A stretch of DNA of 64,000 bases. Origin: Comamonas sp. BIGb0124 (lineage in GTDB: Bacteria > Pseudomonadota > Gammaproteobacteria > Burkholderiales > Burkholderiaceae_C). Positions within the stretch are counted from its first letter, which is position 1, and every line of letters begins with the position of its first letter. The position numbers were made by a program, and so were the translations under genes. The stretch is taken from contig NZ_RJVF01000010.1 of NCBI RefSeq assembly GCF_003752175.1, positions 248,001 through 312,000 of the forward strand, read 5' to 3'. Below the pieces are notes generated by a model that was given only the letters and a program-made list of their open reading frames with translations, was not told the DNA's origin and made no database searches. This document shows, piece by piece, positions 10,521 to 18,971 of the stretch.

Positions 10521-12380
10521 ATGCCTGCATACCGTTCAAAAACCTCGACCGCCGGCCGCAACATGGCGGGGGCACGCTCGCTCTGGCGTGCCACCGGCAT
10601 GAAAGACGAAGACTTCTCCAAGCCCATCATCGCGGTGGTCAACTCGTTCACCCAGTTCGTCCCGGGCCATGTGCACCTGAAGGACCTGGGCCAACTGGTC
10701 GCACGCGAGATCGAGGCCGCCGGCGGCGTGGCCAAGGAGTTCAACACCATCGCCGTCGACGACGGCATCGCCATGGGCCACGATGGCATGCTGTATTCGT
10801 TGCCCAGCCGCGACATCATCGCCGACTCGGTCGAATACATGGTCAACGCCCACTGTGCCGACGCGATGGTGTGCATCTCCAATTGCGACAAGATCACGCC
10901 CGGCATGCTCATCGCCGCCATGCGGCTGAACATTCCCGTGGTGTTCGTGTCCGGCGGCCCCATGGAAGCCGGCAAGACGCGCCTGGCCAACCCCGTCACC
11001 AAGGCCATCGAGTTCAAGAAGCTCGATCTGGTCGATGCCATGGTGATCGCCGCCGACAGCAATTACTCCGACGCCGACGTGGCCGAAGTGGAGCGTTCCG
11101 CATGCCCCACCTGCGGATCGTGCTCGGGCATGTTCACGGCCAATTCCATGAACTGCCTGACCGAGGCCCTGGGCCTGTCGCTGCCCGGCAACGGCACCGT
11201 GGTGGCCACGCATGCCGATCGTGAACAGCTGTTCAAGCGCGCCGGCCGCCGCATCGTGGAGCTGGCCCGCCAGTACTACGAGCAGGACGACACGGCCATC
11301 CTGCCGCGCTCGGTGGGCTTCAAAGCGTTCGAGAACGCCATGACGCTGGACATCGCCATGGGCGGTTCGACCAACACCATCCTGCACTTGCTGGCGATCG
11401 CCCGCGAGGCCGAGATCGACTTCACGATGACCGACATCGACCGCCTCTCGCGTGTCGTGCCGCAACTGTGCAAGGTCGCGCCCAACACCAACAAGTACCA
11501 CATCGAAGACGTGCACCGCGCCGGCGGCATCATGGCCATCCTGGGCGAGCTCGAGCGTGCGGGCAAGCTGCACACCGACGTGCCCACCGTGCACGTCCGG
11601 ACGCTGGGCGAAGCGCTGGCGCAGTGGGACATCTCGCGCACGCAGGACGAAGCCGTCAGGAATTTCTACCTGGCAGGCCCCGCAGGCATCCCGACGCAGG
11701 TCGCGTTCAGCCAGAACACGCGCTGGCCCAGCCTCGACCTCGACCGCGCAGAGGGCTGCATCCGCTCCTACGAACACGCGTTCTCGAAGGAAGGCGGCCT
11801 GGCGGTGCTCCGCGGCAATATCGCAGTCGATGGCTGCGTGGTCAAGACGGCCGGCGTCGACGAGAGCATCCTGGTGTTCGAGGGCACGGCCCACGTCACC
11901 GAATCGCAGGACGAGGCGGTGGAAAACATCCTGGGCGACAAGGTCAAGGCCGGCGACGTCGTGATCGTTCGCTACGAAGGCCCCAAGGGCGGCCCGGGCA
12001 TGCAGGAAATGCTGTACCCCACGAGCTACATCAAGTCCAAGGGCCTGGGCAAGGCCTGTGCCCTGCTGACCGACGGCCGCTTCTCGGGCGGCACTTCGGG
12101 GCTCTCGATCGGTCATTGCTCGCCCGAAGCGGCGGCCGGCGGTGCCATCGGCCTGGTGCGCGACGGCGACCGGATCCGCATCGACATCCCCAACCGCACG
12201 ATCGACGTGCTGCTGTCGGACGAGGAACTGGCGCGCCGTCGCCAGGAGCAGGATGCCAAGGGCTGGAAACCCGTCAAGCCACGCCCGCGCAAGGTGTCGG
12301 CGGCCCTCAAGGCCTATGCCAAGCTGGTCACCTCGGCCGACAAGGGGGCCGTGCGCGATCTGACGCTGCTGGAGGACTGA
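10521..12380 (+). CDS. ilvD: Dihydroxy-acid dehydratase
   Basis: IlvD dehydrates 2,3-dihydroxy-acids in isoleucine and valine synthesis. The 619-residue protein keeps the Fe-S ligands seen in the E. coli-type enzyme: Cys122 ([11 protein letters not shown]) and Cys195 in [11 protein letters not shown]. The C-terminal [15 protein letters not shown] block is intact. The Shine-Dalgarno signal is weak. It is transcribed alone, opposite to the flanking truA and asd genes, with a strong bidirectional-looking terminator after it. The 229-bp upstream gap has a GATAAT at 10402-10407 that could be a -10 box, without a clear -35. Confidence 0.98.
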   Translation: MPAYRSKTSTAGRNMAGARSLWRATGMKDEDFSKPIIAVVNSFTQFVPGHVHLKDLGQLVAREIEAAGGVAKEFNTIAVDDGIAMGHDGMLYSLPSRDIIADSVEYMVNAHCADAMVCISNCDKITPGMLIAAMRLNIPVVFVSGGPMEAGKTRLANPVTKAIEFKKLDLVDAMVIAADSNYSDADVAEVERSACPTCGSCSGMFTANSMNCLTEALGLSLPGNGTVVATHADREQLFKRAGRRIVELARQYYEQDDTAILPRSVGFKAFENAMTLDIAMGGSTNTILHLLAIAREAEIDFTMTDIDRLSRVVPQLCKVAPNTNKYHIEDVHRAGGIMAILGELERAGKLHTDVPTVHVRTLGEALAQWDISRTQDEAVRNFYLAGPAGIPTQVAFSQNTRWPSLDLDRAEGCIRSYEHAFSKEGGLAVLRGNIAVDGCVVKTAGVDESILVFEGTAHVTESQDEAVENILGDKVKAGDVVIVRYEGPKGGPGMQEMLYPTSYIKSKGLGKACALLTDGRFSGGTSGLSIGHCSPEAAAGGAIGLVRDGDRIRIDIPNRTIDVLLSDEELARRRQEQDAKGWKPVKPRPRKVSAALKAYAKLVTSADKGAVRDLTLLED

Positions 12381-12440
12381 CCGGGAGCGCGGGCGCCGGG
12401 ACCGCCTGCGTGGCGGTCGGCGGCGCCGCTTGCCAACGAC

Positions 12441-12480
12441 AACGCCCCTGCACCGGTCAACGGTGCAGGGGCGTTCTTCA
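12441..12480. terminator. Bidirectional terminator between convergent ilvD and asd
   Basis: A perfect 15-bp stem, AACGCCCCTGCACCG pairing with CGGTGCAGGGGCGTT around the loop GTCAA, lies 60 bp past the ilvD stop and 36 bp past the asd stop. T-richness is modest on the plus side (CTTCAT). The position between convergent genes and the stem strength support termination in both directions. Confidence 0.85.
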
Positions 12481-12515
12481 TGCTTTCATCGACGGCCGCC
12501 GGGCGGCCGGCCCGA

Positions 12516-13652
12516 TCAGGCGCCCAGCAGGATGCGCAGCATGCGGCGCAGCGGTTCGGCCGCGCCCCACAGCAGTTGGTCGCCGATCACGAAGGCCGAG
12601 ATGTACTCGGGGCCTTGGTTGAGCTTGCGTACACGGCCCACGCCGATTTCCAGGCCGCCGGTGACGGCCGCCGGCGTCAGTTCCTTGACGGTGACGGCTC
12701 GGTCGTTGGGCACCCACTTCACCCAGGGGTTGCCGCTCTTGATGATCGATTCGATCTGCTCGAGCGGCAGGTCCTTCTTGAGCTTGATGGTCAGCGCCAG
12801 GCTGTGGCAGCGCATCGCACCGATGCGCACGCACAGGCCGTCGACCGGGATGGTCTGGGGCGTGTCGAGGATCTTGTTGACTTCGGCCTGGCCCTTCCAC
12901 TCTTCCTTGGACTGGCCGTTCTCGAGCTGGGCGTCGATCCAGGGGATCAGGCCGCCGGCGAGAGGGGCGCCGAAGAATTCGGTGGGCACGTCCTGGCGGA
13001 TGGTCTGGGCCACCTTGCGGTCGATGTCCAGAATGGCCGAGGAGGGCGTTGCGAGTTCGTCGGCCACGCTGCCGTAGACCACGCCCATGCCCTTGATCAG
13101 TTCACGCATGTGGTTGGCGCCGCCACCCGAAGCGGCTTGGTAGGTCATGGAACTGACCCATTCGACCAGGTCTTCGCGGAACAGGCCGCCCACGCCCATC
13201 AGCAGGATGGAGTTGGTGCAGTTGCCGCCGATGTAGTTCTTCACGCCCTTGTCCAGCGCCCGGCGGATCACGCCGTCGTTGACGGGGTCGAGCACGATGA
13301 CCGCATCGTCCTTCATGCGCAGCGACGAGGCGGCGTCGATCCAGTAGCCGGTCCAGCCGGCGGCGCGCAGCTTGGGGAAGATGTCGTTGGTGTAGTCGCC
13401 GCCCTGGGCGGTGATGACCACTTCGCAGCGCTGCAGGGCTTCGAGGCTGTAGGCGTCCTGCAACGTGGTGACCGTACGGGCTTGCTCGGGGGCCTTGCCG
13501 CCGGCGTTCGACGTCGAGAAGAAGACCGGATCGATCAGGTCGAAGTCACCCTCGGCCTGCATGCGGTCGATCAGGACGGAGCCCACCATGCCACGCCAGC
13601 CGACCAGGCCGACAACGGGCTTCACGTTGGAGAGATAGTTTGCGGTAGCCAT
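12516..13652 (-). CDS. asd: Aspartate-semialdehyde dehydrogenase
   Basis: Asd reduces aspartyl phosphate to aspartate semialdehyde, the branch point to lysine, threonine, methionine and isoleucine. It shows the NADP-binding [11 protein letters not shown] loop and the active-site Cys145 in [10 protein letters not shown]. The length of 378 residues matches the Gram-negative form. AAGG lies upstream of the start, and a T6 tract lies between that signal and the ATG. A 34-codon frame rich in Thr, Lys and Ile codons near its end, with alternative hairpins after it, precedes the gene and may control it. Confidence 0.97.
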   Translation of the reverse strand: MATANYLSNVKPVVGLVGWRGMVGSVLIDRMQAEGDFDLIDPVFFSTSNAGGKAPEQARTVTTLQDAYSLEALQRCEVVITAQGGDYTNDIFPKLRAAGWTGYWIDAASSLRMKDDAVIVLDPVNDGVIRRALDKGVKNYIGGNCTNSILLMGVGGLFREDLVEWVSSMTYQAASGGGANHMRELIKGMGVVYGSVADELATPSSAILDIDRKVAQTIRQDVPTEFFGAPLAGGLIPWIDAQLENGQSKEEWKGQAEVNKILDTPQTIPVDGLCVRIGAMRCHSLALTIKLKKDLPLEQIESIIKSGNPWVKWVPNDRAVTVKELTPAAVTGGLEIGVGRVRKLNQGPEYISAFVIGDQLLWGAAEPLRRMLRILLGA

Positions 13653-13676
13653 CGAAAAAAGCGCCTTGTTTGAGTA

Positions 13677-13769
13677 GTCCTCCCCGAGGACCCGACTGGC
13701 GGCCGGGCCGTCAGCGGTTTTGGTGCGCCCGGCTCGTCGAGCCGGGGAGGGCGCGCGACGAACCGGGCT
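13677..13769 (-). promoter_or_regulatory. Putative attenuator-like RNA region upstream of asd
   Basis: Read on the minus strand after the leader stop, GCCCGGTTCGTCG (13768-13756) can pair with CGACGAGCCGGGC (13739-13727) over 13 bp including one G-U. That pairing excludes a local hairpin, CCCGGCTC / GAGCCGGG (13746-13728), which uses the same 3' segment. A further hairpin, GTCCTC-GGG-GAGGAC (13691-13677), stands just before the asd ribosome binding site. No U-tract follows any hairpin directly, so translation control is as likely as termination. The structure is my hand-made inference. Confidence 0.5.
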
Positions 13770-13772
13770 GGG

Positions 13773-13877
13773 TCAGCCTTTAATCGTCGTTTTCGTGGTC
13801 GTGGCGATACCGGCGGCCACGGCAGCCATCACGCCGGCTTGGGGCGAGTGGAGTGCGGAGGTGCGGTTCAGCGACAT
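13773..13877 (-). CDS. Putative 34-residue leader peptide of asd
   Basis: A small frame begins at ATG 13877 and stops 120 bases before asd. Its last residues are IATTTKTTIKG: five Thr, two Lys and two Ile codons within eleven positions, all end products of the aspartate pathway that Asd feeds. This resembles the logic of the enterobacterial thr operon leader. AGGGG is close upstream (3-base gap), and a TAGAAT -10-like box lies 9 bases before the ATG, so the message could be almost leaderless. I recognise no homologue; chance composition is possible in this GC-rich genome. Confidence 0.5.
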   Translation of the reverse strand: MSLNRTSALHSPQAGVMAAVAAGIATTTKTTIKG

Positions 13878-13885
13878 AGGCCCCT

Positions 13886-13891
13886 ATTCTA
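13886..13891 (-). promoter_or_regulatory. Possible -10 box for the asd leader transcript
   Basis: TAGAAT on the minus strand matches the sigma-70 -10 consensus at five of six positions. The -35 region 16-18 bases upstream (around CTGCAAC) is a poor match. Transcription would begin at or within a few bases of the leader ATG. Confidence 0.4.
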
Positions 13892-13963
13892 GCGGATGCG
13901 GGCGACGTGTTGCAGTTTTTGCGGTGCGTGCATCGTTGCCGCAACAGCTCGAGGGCGGGGGGA

Positions 13964-14410
13964 TCAGCCGGCTGCCCGCACGGTGACCCGTTTGCGAACC
14001 GGGCTCGACAGCACCAGCGAGGTCGTGACGCTTCCGTGCACGGCGAGTGCGTCGACCACACGCTCGAGATCCTGCGGCTCGGCGATGGCGCAGCGCACGA
14101 TGAAGCAGTCTTCCCCGGTCACCCGGTCGGCTTCGAGTACCTCGGGCATGTTCTCGAACAGCTCGACGTACTTGCGGATGCCTGCATGCGTGGTCTGGAT
14201 GCGGATGATGGCCTGGAGTCCGATGCCGATGGCGCGCAGATTGACGCGTGCGCCATAGCCTTCGATCACTCCGGCTTCCTCGAGCTTGCGGACACGTTCG
14301 CTCATCGCCGGCTGGGAGAGGCCGATGCGCTTGCCGATCGCAGCCAGGCTCTGTCTTGCGTCGTGCTGCAGGGCCTCGAGGATCCGGAGGTCTTTTTTGT
14401 CCAGCTTCAT
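13964..14410 (-). CDS. Lrp/AsnC family transcriptional regulator
   Basis: A 148-residue regulator with an N-terminal winged helix-turn-helix (LDKKDLRILEALQHDARQ, then LAAIGKRIGLSQPAMSERV) and a C-terminal RAM ligand-binding domain with TGEDCFIVRCAI. Such proteins sense amino acids and often control divergent transport or catabolic genes. The start at MKLDKKDL matches the family. It is divergent from a glutathione S-transferase gene across 149 bp and may regulate it. The effector is unknown. Confidence 0.92.
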   Translation of the reverse strand: MKLDKKDLRILEALQHDARQSLAAIGKRIGLSQPAMSERVRKLEEAGVIEGYGARVNLRAIGIGLQAIIRIQTTHAGIRKYVELFENMPEVLEADRVTGEDCFIVRCAIAEPQDLERVVDALAVHGSVTTSLVLSSPVRKRVTVRAAG

Positions 14411-14559
14411 GGCGATGGATGACGGTGCGTGAATGCCGATGATCCATCGGTTTCGGGGACGGTATTCCGATGGTTTGCGCTTGGATGCGCGACCGTCATT
14501 CTCTACGATCGAATCGATCTGGCGCACGTTGCGCAGAGGTCGTCGATCAGGAAACACAC

Positions 14560-15168
14560 ATGGAACTCATCGGCATGCTCGATTCCCCGTACGTGAGACG
14601 GGTCGCCGTGACGCTGCACCTGCTGGAGCAGCCCTTCGTGCATCGGCCGATCTCGGTCTTCAGCGCCTTCGCGCAGTTTCAGGCGATCAACCCGGTGGTC
14701 AAGGCGCCGACGCTGGTGTGCGACGACGGCCGGACGCTGATGGATTCGACGCTCATCATCGATCACGTCGAAACGGTCGCCGGACGCAGCCTCATGCCGC
14801 GCGAGGCAGGGCAGCGGCAGCGTGCGCTGCGCATCGTCGGTCTCGGTCTGGCTGCGTGCGAGAAGTCGGTCCAGATCGTCTACGAGCGCAATCTTCGTCC
14901 CGCAGAAAAACGGCATGAACCCTGGATGGCCCGGGTCAAGGCGCAACTGGCCGCCGCCTGTGCGGAACTGGAGGCCGAACTGGCCGCGCAGCGCGTGCCG
15001 GCGGATGCGTCTTCCATGACGCAGGCCGACGTGACGGCCGCCGTGGCCTGGCGTTTCACCCAGGAACTGCTGCCCGGCGAGGTCGATCCGTCATCGCATC
15101 CGGCGACTGCGCGTCATTCGCAGGCCGCCGAGGCGCTTGCGGCTTTTCTGGCCGCGCCTTTTCATTGA
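14560..15168 (+). CDS. Glutathione S-transferase family protein
   Basis: A 202-residue protein with the thioredoxin-like N-terminal domain of GSTs: MELIGMLDSPYVRRVAVTLH, with Ser9 in the usual glutathione-activating region, and the cis-proline and specificity segment KAPTLVCDDGRTLMDSTLI. A helical C-terminal domain follows. AGGAAA precedes the ATG. It is divergent from the Lrp/AsnC gene and convergent with the DeoR gene. The electrophilic substrate is not predictable. Confidence 0.9.
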   Translation: MELIGMLDSPYVRRVAVTLHLLEQPFVHRPISVFSAFAQFQAINPVVKAPTLVCDDGRTLMDSTLIIDHVETVAGRSLMPREAGQRQRALRIVGLGLAACEKSVQIVYERNLRPAEKRHEPWMARVKAQLAAACAELEAELAAQRVPADASSMTQADVTAAVAWRFTQELLPGEVDPSSHPATARHSQAAEALAAFLAAPFH

Positions 15169-15276
15169 GGCCTGAAAGCCGCGCGGCCGCATGAAGGGCA
15201 CGGTGGCGGCGGGTCTGCGAGCCCGAGGCCTCTGGCGCCGGTCTCGCGGTCCCCGGGCTCGCGGGTCGGGTGTGGC

Positions 15277-16053
15277 TCACGCCAGCACCACCTCGGCACC
15301 TGCCGCCCGCATCTCCGCCAACGCAGGCAGCGTCTTGGCACGTGCATCGGTGATGACGGCATCGATGTCGGCCAGGGAGCGGTAGGTCAGCCGGCTGTGC
15401 TGGCCGATCTTGCTGTGGTCGGCGAGGATGACGACGCGGCGGGCCTGGGCGGTCATGGCGCGTGCGATGGCGGCCTCGCTCTGTTCGAAGCTGGTTGCGC
15501 CGTGCTGCGCGCTGATGCCCACGGGCGATGTGAAGGCGATGTCGGCGTGGTAGCGGTGGATTTCCGCCACGGTGATGTCGCCGTGGGTGGCCGCGAGTTC
15601 GGCGTTGATGGATCCGCCCAGCAGAATGATCTGATTGGCGCTGCGTCCGCCTTCGGCGCCGGCCAGCTTGAGCGCCACGTTCAGGCCGTTGGTGACGAGC
15701 GTCAAGCCCGACATGGACGACAGCTCCTCGGCCAGCAGCGTGGTGGTGCTGCCCGCATCGATGAGCAAGGTGTGGCCGGGCTGGACCAGCCGCACGGCGG
15801 CGCGTGCGATGGCGCGTTTTTCCTTGGCCCGCACGGCCTGGCGTACGGCCAGGGGGGGCTCGCGCCCTTCGTCGACGACGCAGACGACGCCGCCGTGCAC
15901 GCGGCGCAGCCGGCCTTCGGCTTCCAGCGCGAGCACGTCGCGGCGGGCGGTTTCACGCGAGACGCCGAGGTCCTGAGCGATGCGTTCGGTGCTGACCTGG
16001 CCGAAGGTGGCGAGCAGCGCCTTGATGCGATGGATCCTGGCTTCCTGGAGCAT
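15277..16053 (-). CDS. DeoR family transcriptional regulator
   Basis: A 258-residue DeoR-type regulator. The N-terminal helix-turn-helix spans roughly residues 20-41 (VSTERIAQDLGVSRETARRD) and is followed by RRVHGG, the family signature. The sensor domain shows IDAGSTTTLLAEEL and TNGLNVALKLA, like sugar-phosphate-binding DeoR proteins. It starts 28 bases after the stop of the ABC permease and is probably the last gene of the phospholipase/ABC transporter operon, as a local repressor. A phosphorylated ligand would fit both the family and the neighbours. Confidence 0.9.
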   Translation of the reverse strand: MLQEARIHRIKALLATFGQVSTERIAQDLGVSRETARRDVLALEAEGRLRRVHGGVVCVVDEGREPPLAVRQAVRAKEKRAIARAAVRLVQPGHTLLIDAGSTTTLLAEELSSMSGLTLVTNGLNVALKLAGAEGGRSANQIILLGGSINAELAATHGDITVAEIHRYHADIAFTSPVGISAQHGATSFEQSEAAIARAMTAQARRVVILADHSKIGQHSRLTYRSLADIDAVITDARAKTLPALAEMRAAGAEVVLA

Positions 16054-16081
16054 GGGTGCGTCGGTGTGAAGTCGTGTAGTG

Positions 16082-17788
16082 TCATCGGCGCGCGTGCAGG
16101 CTTCGGGCGCGGGGCCGGGCCAAGACGTGCAGGAGGAGGGCAATCGTAGCAACGATTGCCATGATGCAGGTGGAGAATGCGGCCGCCTGGGAGGTAAAAC
16201 CCGCCTCGTCGAGGCGCATGACCGTGACGGCGGCCAGCGGGACGTCGGGGGTGACCAGGAAAATCACGGCGGACAGCGTCACCATGGCGTTCATGAACAG
16301 GAACAGCACGATGGCCAGCAGCGTACGGCCCATGGCAGGCCGGTAGACATCGCGCAGGCTCGCGCCGAGTCCTCCACCCAGGACGGTGACGGCGTCTTCC
16401 AGGGCGGTGGGGACGTGGCGCATGCCGGTGGTCATGGCCGCATAACCCTGGGTGCTGAAGTGGGTGAAGTTGCAGATGGCGATCAGCAGCGCCGTTCCGT
16501 ACAGCATGCCCCACGGAAAGCTCGGGGTGTTGAAGAAGAACACATACGACAGTCCCAGCACGAGGCCGGGGACGGCCACGGGCATGGAGGCGATCAGGTG
16601 GGCGGTTTCGGCCAGGCGGCCCGGCAGACGGCGCACGCCCAGGCTCAGGCCGAAGAGCAGCGCGGTGCCGATCAGCGCAGCCAGAGCGGAAATCCAGACC
16701 GAGGTCCACAGCGAGGCGTAACCGCCCGCCAGGTCGATGTCGTAATGCCGCAGGGTGAACGCGAACCGGTAGGGCCACAGCCGCATGAAGCTGGCCGCGA
16801 CCACGCTGAGGATGACCAGCGCGATGCACAGGCCGACCAGCGAACAGCCCGCCAGCAGCGGATAGTCGAGCCAGGCCCGGCGGCGCGGCAGGGGACTCGC
16901 ACCCGAGCCGTCGCGGCGCAAGCCCGCCTGCCGGCGGGAGGCCATGCGTTCGATCCAGACGGCCAGTGCGGCCGGACACAGCAGCAGCAGGCCGACCACG
17001 GCACCCATGCCGAACTTCATCTGGCCGCTGACCTGGTTGTAGATCTCGGTGGCAAGCACCGGGAAGTCGCCGCCGACGACCACCGCGTTGCCGAAGTCCG
17101 TGAGCGTGAGGGTGAAGACGACAAAGGCCGCGCTGAGCAGACCGTAGCGCACACCGGGCAGCGTGATGTCGAGGAATTGCCGCCAGGCGCCTGCCCCCAG
17201 GATTTCGGCGGCCTCGTAGGGCCGTGCATCGCTGTGGCGCAGTGCCGCGCGGATGATGAGCACGGCGGCGGGCAGGGTGTAGAGCGCATCGGCCAGCAGA
17301 AGGCCCCAGAAGCCGTAGATGTCGGGTCGCGTGCCCATCAGCTTGGCCGCCAGGCCGTTGCGGCCCAGCAGGAAGATCAGCCCCAGGCCCAGCACCAGCG
17401 AGGGCGCCAGCACGGGCAGCGACAGGGCCACGCCGATCACGCGTTTGCCCGGCATGGCCGTGCGCTCGAGGGCGTAGGCGAGCATGAATCCCAGCAGGAC
17501 CGAGACCCCGGTCGTGGCGGCACCCAGCACCAGGCTGTTGCGCACCGCGCGCCAGATGCCGGGCGAGTCCAGCAGCGCGCGGTAGTTGGCCAGGCCGACT
17601 GTGCCGGTGCTGTCGTCGAGCAGGCTGCGCCAGACGATACCGAGCATGGGCAGGCCGAAAAACAGCACCAGCACCAGCAGGGGCAGCCCCAGGCAGGCAT
17701 ACAGCAGCCAGCGGTCCGCGCGGTGGCCATCGCTGAAACCGCGGTGTGTAAGGCGGGAGGCGACGGGCGAGGGATGTGCGGTGTTCAT
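16082..17788 (-). CDS. Fused ABC transporter permease, 2-aminoethylphosphonate type
   Basis: A 568-residue inner-membrane protein containing two PotB/PotC-like permease domains in tandem. Each has its own block of about six hydrophobic segments and an EAA-type loop: EAAEILGAGAWRQFLDITLPG near residues 200-220, and LEDAVTVLGGGLGASLRDVY in the second half. Double-domain permeases of this type accompany the binding protein and ATPase of putative 2-aminoethylphosphonate importers. The start overlaps the ATPase stop as ATGA. With its partners it should import a small phosphorus-containing solute. Confidence 0.88.
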   Translation of the reverse strand: MNTAHPSPVASRLTHRGFSDGHRADRWLLYACLGLPLLVLVLFFGLPMLGIVWRSLLDDSTGTVGLANYRALLDSPGIWRAVRNSLVLGAATTGVSVLLGFMLAYALERTAMPGKRVIGVALSLPVLAPSLVLGLGLIFLLGRNGLAAKLMGTRPDIYGFWGLLLADALYTLPAAVLIIRAALRHSDARPYEAAEILGAGAWRQFLDITLPGVRYGLLSAAFVVFTLTLTDFGNAVVVGGDFPVLATEIYNQVSGQMKFGMGAVVGLLLLCPAALAVWIERMASRRQAGLRRDGSGASPLPRRRAWLDYPLLAGCSLVGLCIALVILSVVAASFMRLWPYRFAFTLRHYDIDLAGGYASLWTSVWISALAALIGTALLFGLSLGVRRLPGRLAETAHLIASMPVAVPGLVLGLSYVFFFNTPSFPWGMLYGTALLIAICNFTHFSTQGYAAMTTGMRHVPTALEDAVTVLGGGLGASLRDVYRPAMGRTLLAIVLFLFMNAMVTLSAVIFLVTPDVPLAAVTVMRLDEAGFTSQAAAFSTCIMAIVATIALLLHVLARPRARSLHARR

Positions 17789-18828
17789 GCCCCGGCTCCT
17801 GCCCTGTCCGGCACCCCGGTCGACGGGGCCGGGACCCAGGCGGGAGCCGCCGTGTCGTCGAGCTGCACGTGGACGCGGTCGCCGGCATGCAGCGCCAGAC
17901 CGCCCGTCGTTTGAGCCAGCAGGGTGCGGCCCCGCCATTCGATCCGGATCCGCTGGATGCTGCCGAGGAAACTGACTGCCAGCACGCGGCCGGCTGCGTC
18001 GCGCGCCGGTTCGAGGCGCAGTTGTTCGGGCCGCACGCACAGGGCCAGGCCCGGCTGCGCCTGCGGTGCCGGAGCCTGGCTCGGCAGCAGCAGGCGTGCG
18101 GCCTCGGCGTCGAGCAGGTTGCTGTGGCCCATGAAGTCGGCGACGAAACGGGTCTGCGGCTGCAGGTAGAGCGCGCGCGGCGAGCCGGCCTGTTCGATGC
18201 GGCCGTCGTTCATGCAGACGATGGTGTCGGCCATGCTCATGGCTTCCTCCTGGTCGTGCGTGACCATGAGGGTGGGGATGCGCAGGCGCTGCTGCACCTC
18301 GCGCAGCTCGTGCCGGAGTTCGGCCCGCACGCGGGCATCGAGCGCGGAAAGCGGTTCGTCGAGCAGCAGCAGGGCGGGGTCGACGGCCAAGGCGCGGGCG
18401 ATCGCGACCCGTTGCTGCTGGCCGCCGGAAAGCTGGTCGGGATAGCGCTCGGCAAAGCCGGGCAGGCGCACGACCTGCAGCAGCTCGGCGATGCGGCGCT
18501 GGACCTGGTCTGCCGGGGTCTTGCGGATGCGCAGGCCGTAGCCGATGTTCTCGGCCACGGTCATGTGCGTGAACAGCGAGTAAGACTGGAACACGAGGCC
18601 AAAACCGCGCGCGCGGGCCGGAATGGCGGCAAGGTCCCGGCCGTCCAGGGTGATGTGCCCGCTGTCGGCATCCAGCAAGCCCGCGACGATGCGCAGCAAG
18701 GTGGTCTTGCCGCAGCCGCTGGGGCCCAGCAGGCAGACGAAGTCGGCGGGGCCGACGGTCAGGTCGATGTGCCGGAGAGCGGGCTGGCCGTTGAAGGCCT
18801 TGTTCAGGTTCTGGATGCGCAGGGACAT
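17785..18828 (-). CDS. ABC transporter ATP-binding protein, 2-aminoethylphosphonate type
   Basis: A 347-residue ATPase of the spermidine/iron/phosphonate (PotA/FbpC-like) group. It has Walker [10 protein letters not shown] (35-43), signature [15 protein letters not shown], Walker [13 protein letters not shown], the switch His in VTHDQEEAM, and a C-terminal TOBE-type domain ([10 protein letters not shown] onward). It energises the adjacent fused permease and overlaps it by four bases. A GC-rich hairpin lies between it and the upstream phospholipase gene, so its level may be tuned separately within the operon. Confidence 0.92.
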   Translation of the reverse strand: MSLRIQNLNKAFNGQPALRHIDLTVGPADFVCLLGPSGCGKTTLLRIVAGLLDADSGHITLDGRDLAAIPARARGFGLVFQSYSLFTHMTVAENIGYGLRIRKTPADQVQRRIAELLQVVRLPGFAERYPDQLSGGQQQRVAIARALAVDPALLLLDEPLSALDARVRAELRHELREVQQRLRIPTLMVTHDQEEAMSMADTIVCMNDGRIEQAGSPRALYLQPQTRFVADFMGHSNLLDAEAARLLLPSQAPAPQAQPGLALCVRPEQLRLEPARDAAGRVLAVSFLGSIQRIRIEWRGRTLLAQTTGGLALHAGDRVHVQLDDTAAPAWVPAPSTGVPDRAGAGA

Positions 18829-18883
18829 GGTCCGGAGGAAAAGATCGGTGGAGCGGAAGCGGTGGCCAACCGCGATGGCAAAT

Positions 18884-18924
18884 CGGCGGGCAGCGGCGCG
18901 GTGTGCGCCGCCGCTGCCCGCCGG
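18884..18924. other. Intercistronic hairpin between phospholipase C and ABC ATPase genes
   Basis: GGCGGGCAGCGG and CCGCTGCCCGCC form a 12-bp GC stem in the 143-bp gap, extendable with a small bulge. No T-tract follows on either strand, so it looks like an attenuating or mRNA-stabilising element rather than a full terminator. Confidence 0.5.
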
Positions 18925-18971
18925 CCTCGTTCAGGAGGACATCCTTCCTGGACGCTTGGGGCGCGTCGGGC

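Noticed and set aside
13720-13986. An 88-codon plus-strand frame in the asd upstream region
   Set aside because: No ribosome binding site or family resemblance, and it runs into the Lrp/AsnC gene; the minus-strand leader frame explains the region better.
15217-15262. GCGAGCCCG / CGGGCTCGC inverted repeat between the GST and DeoR genes as a terminator
   Set aside because: The loop is 28 bases and there is no T-tract; too weak to annotate.
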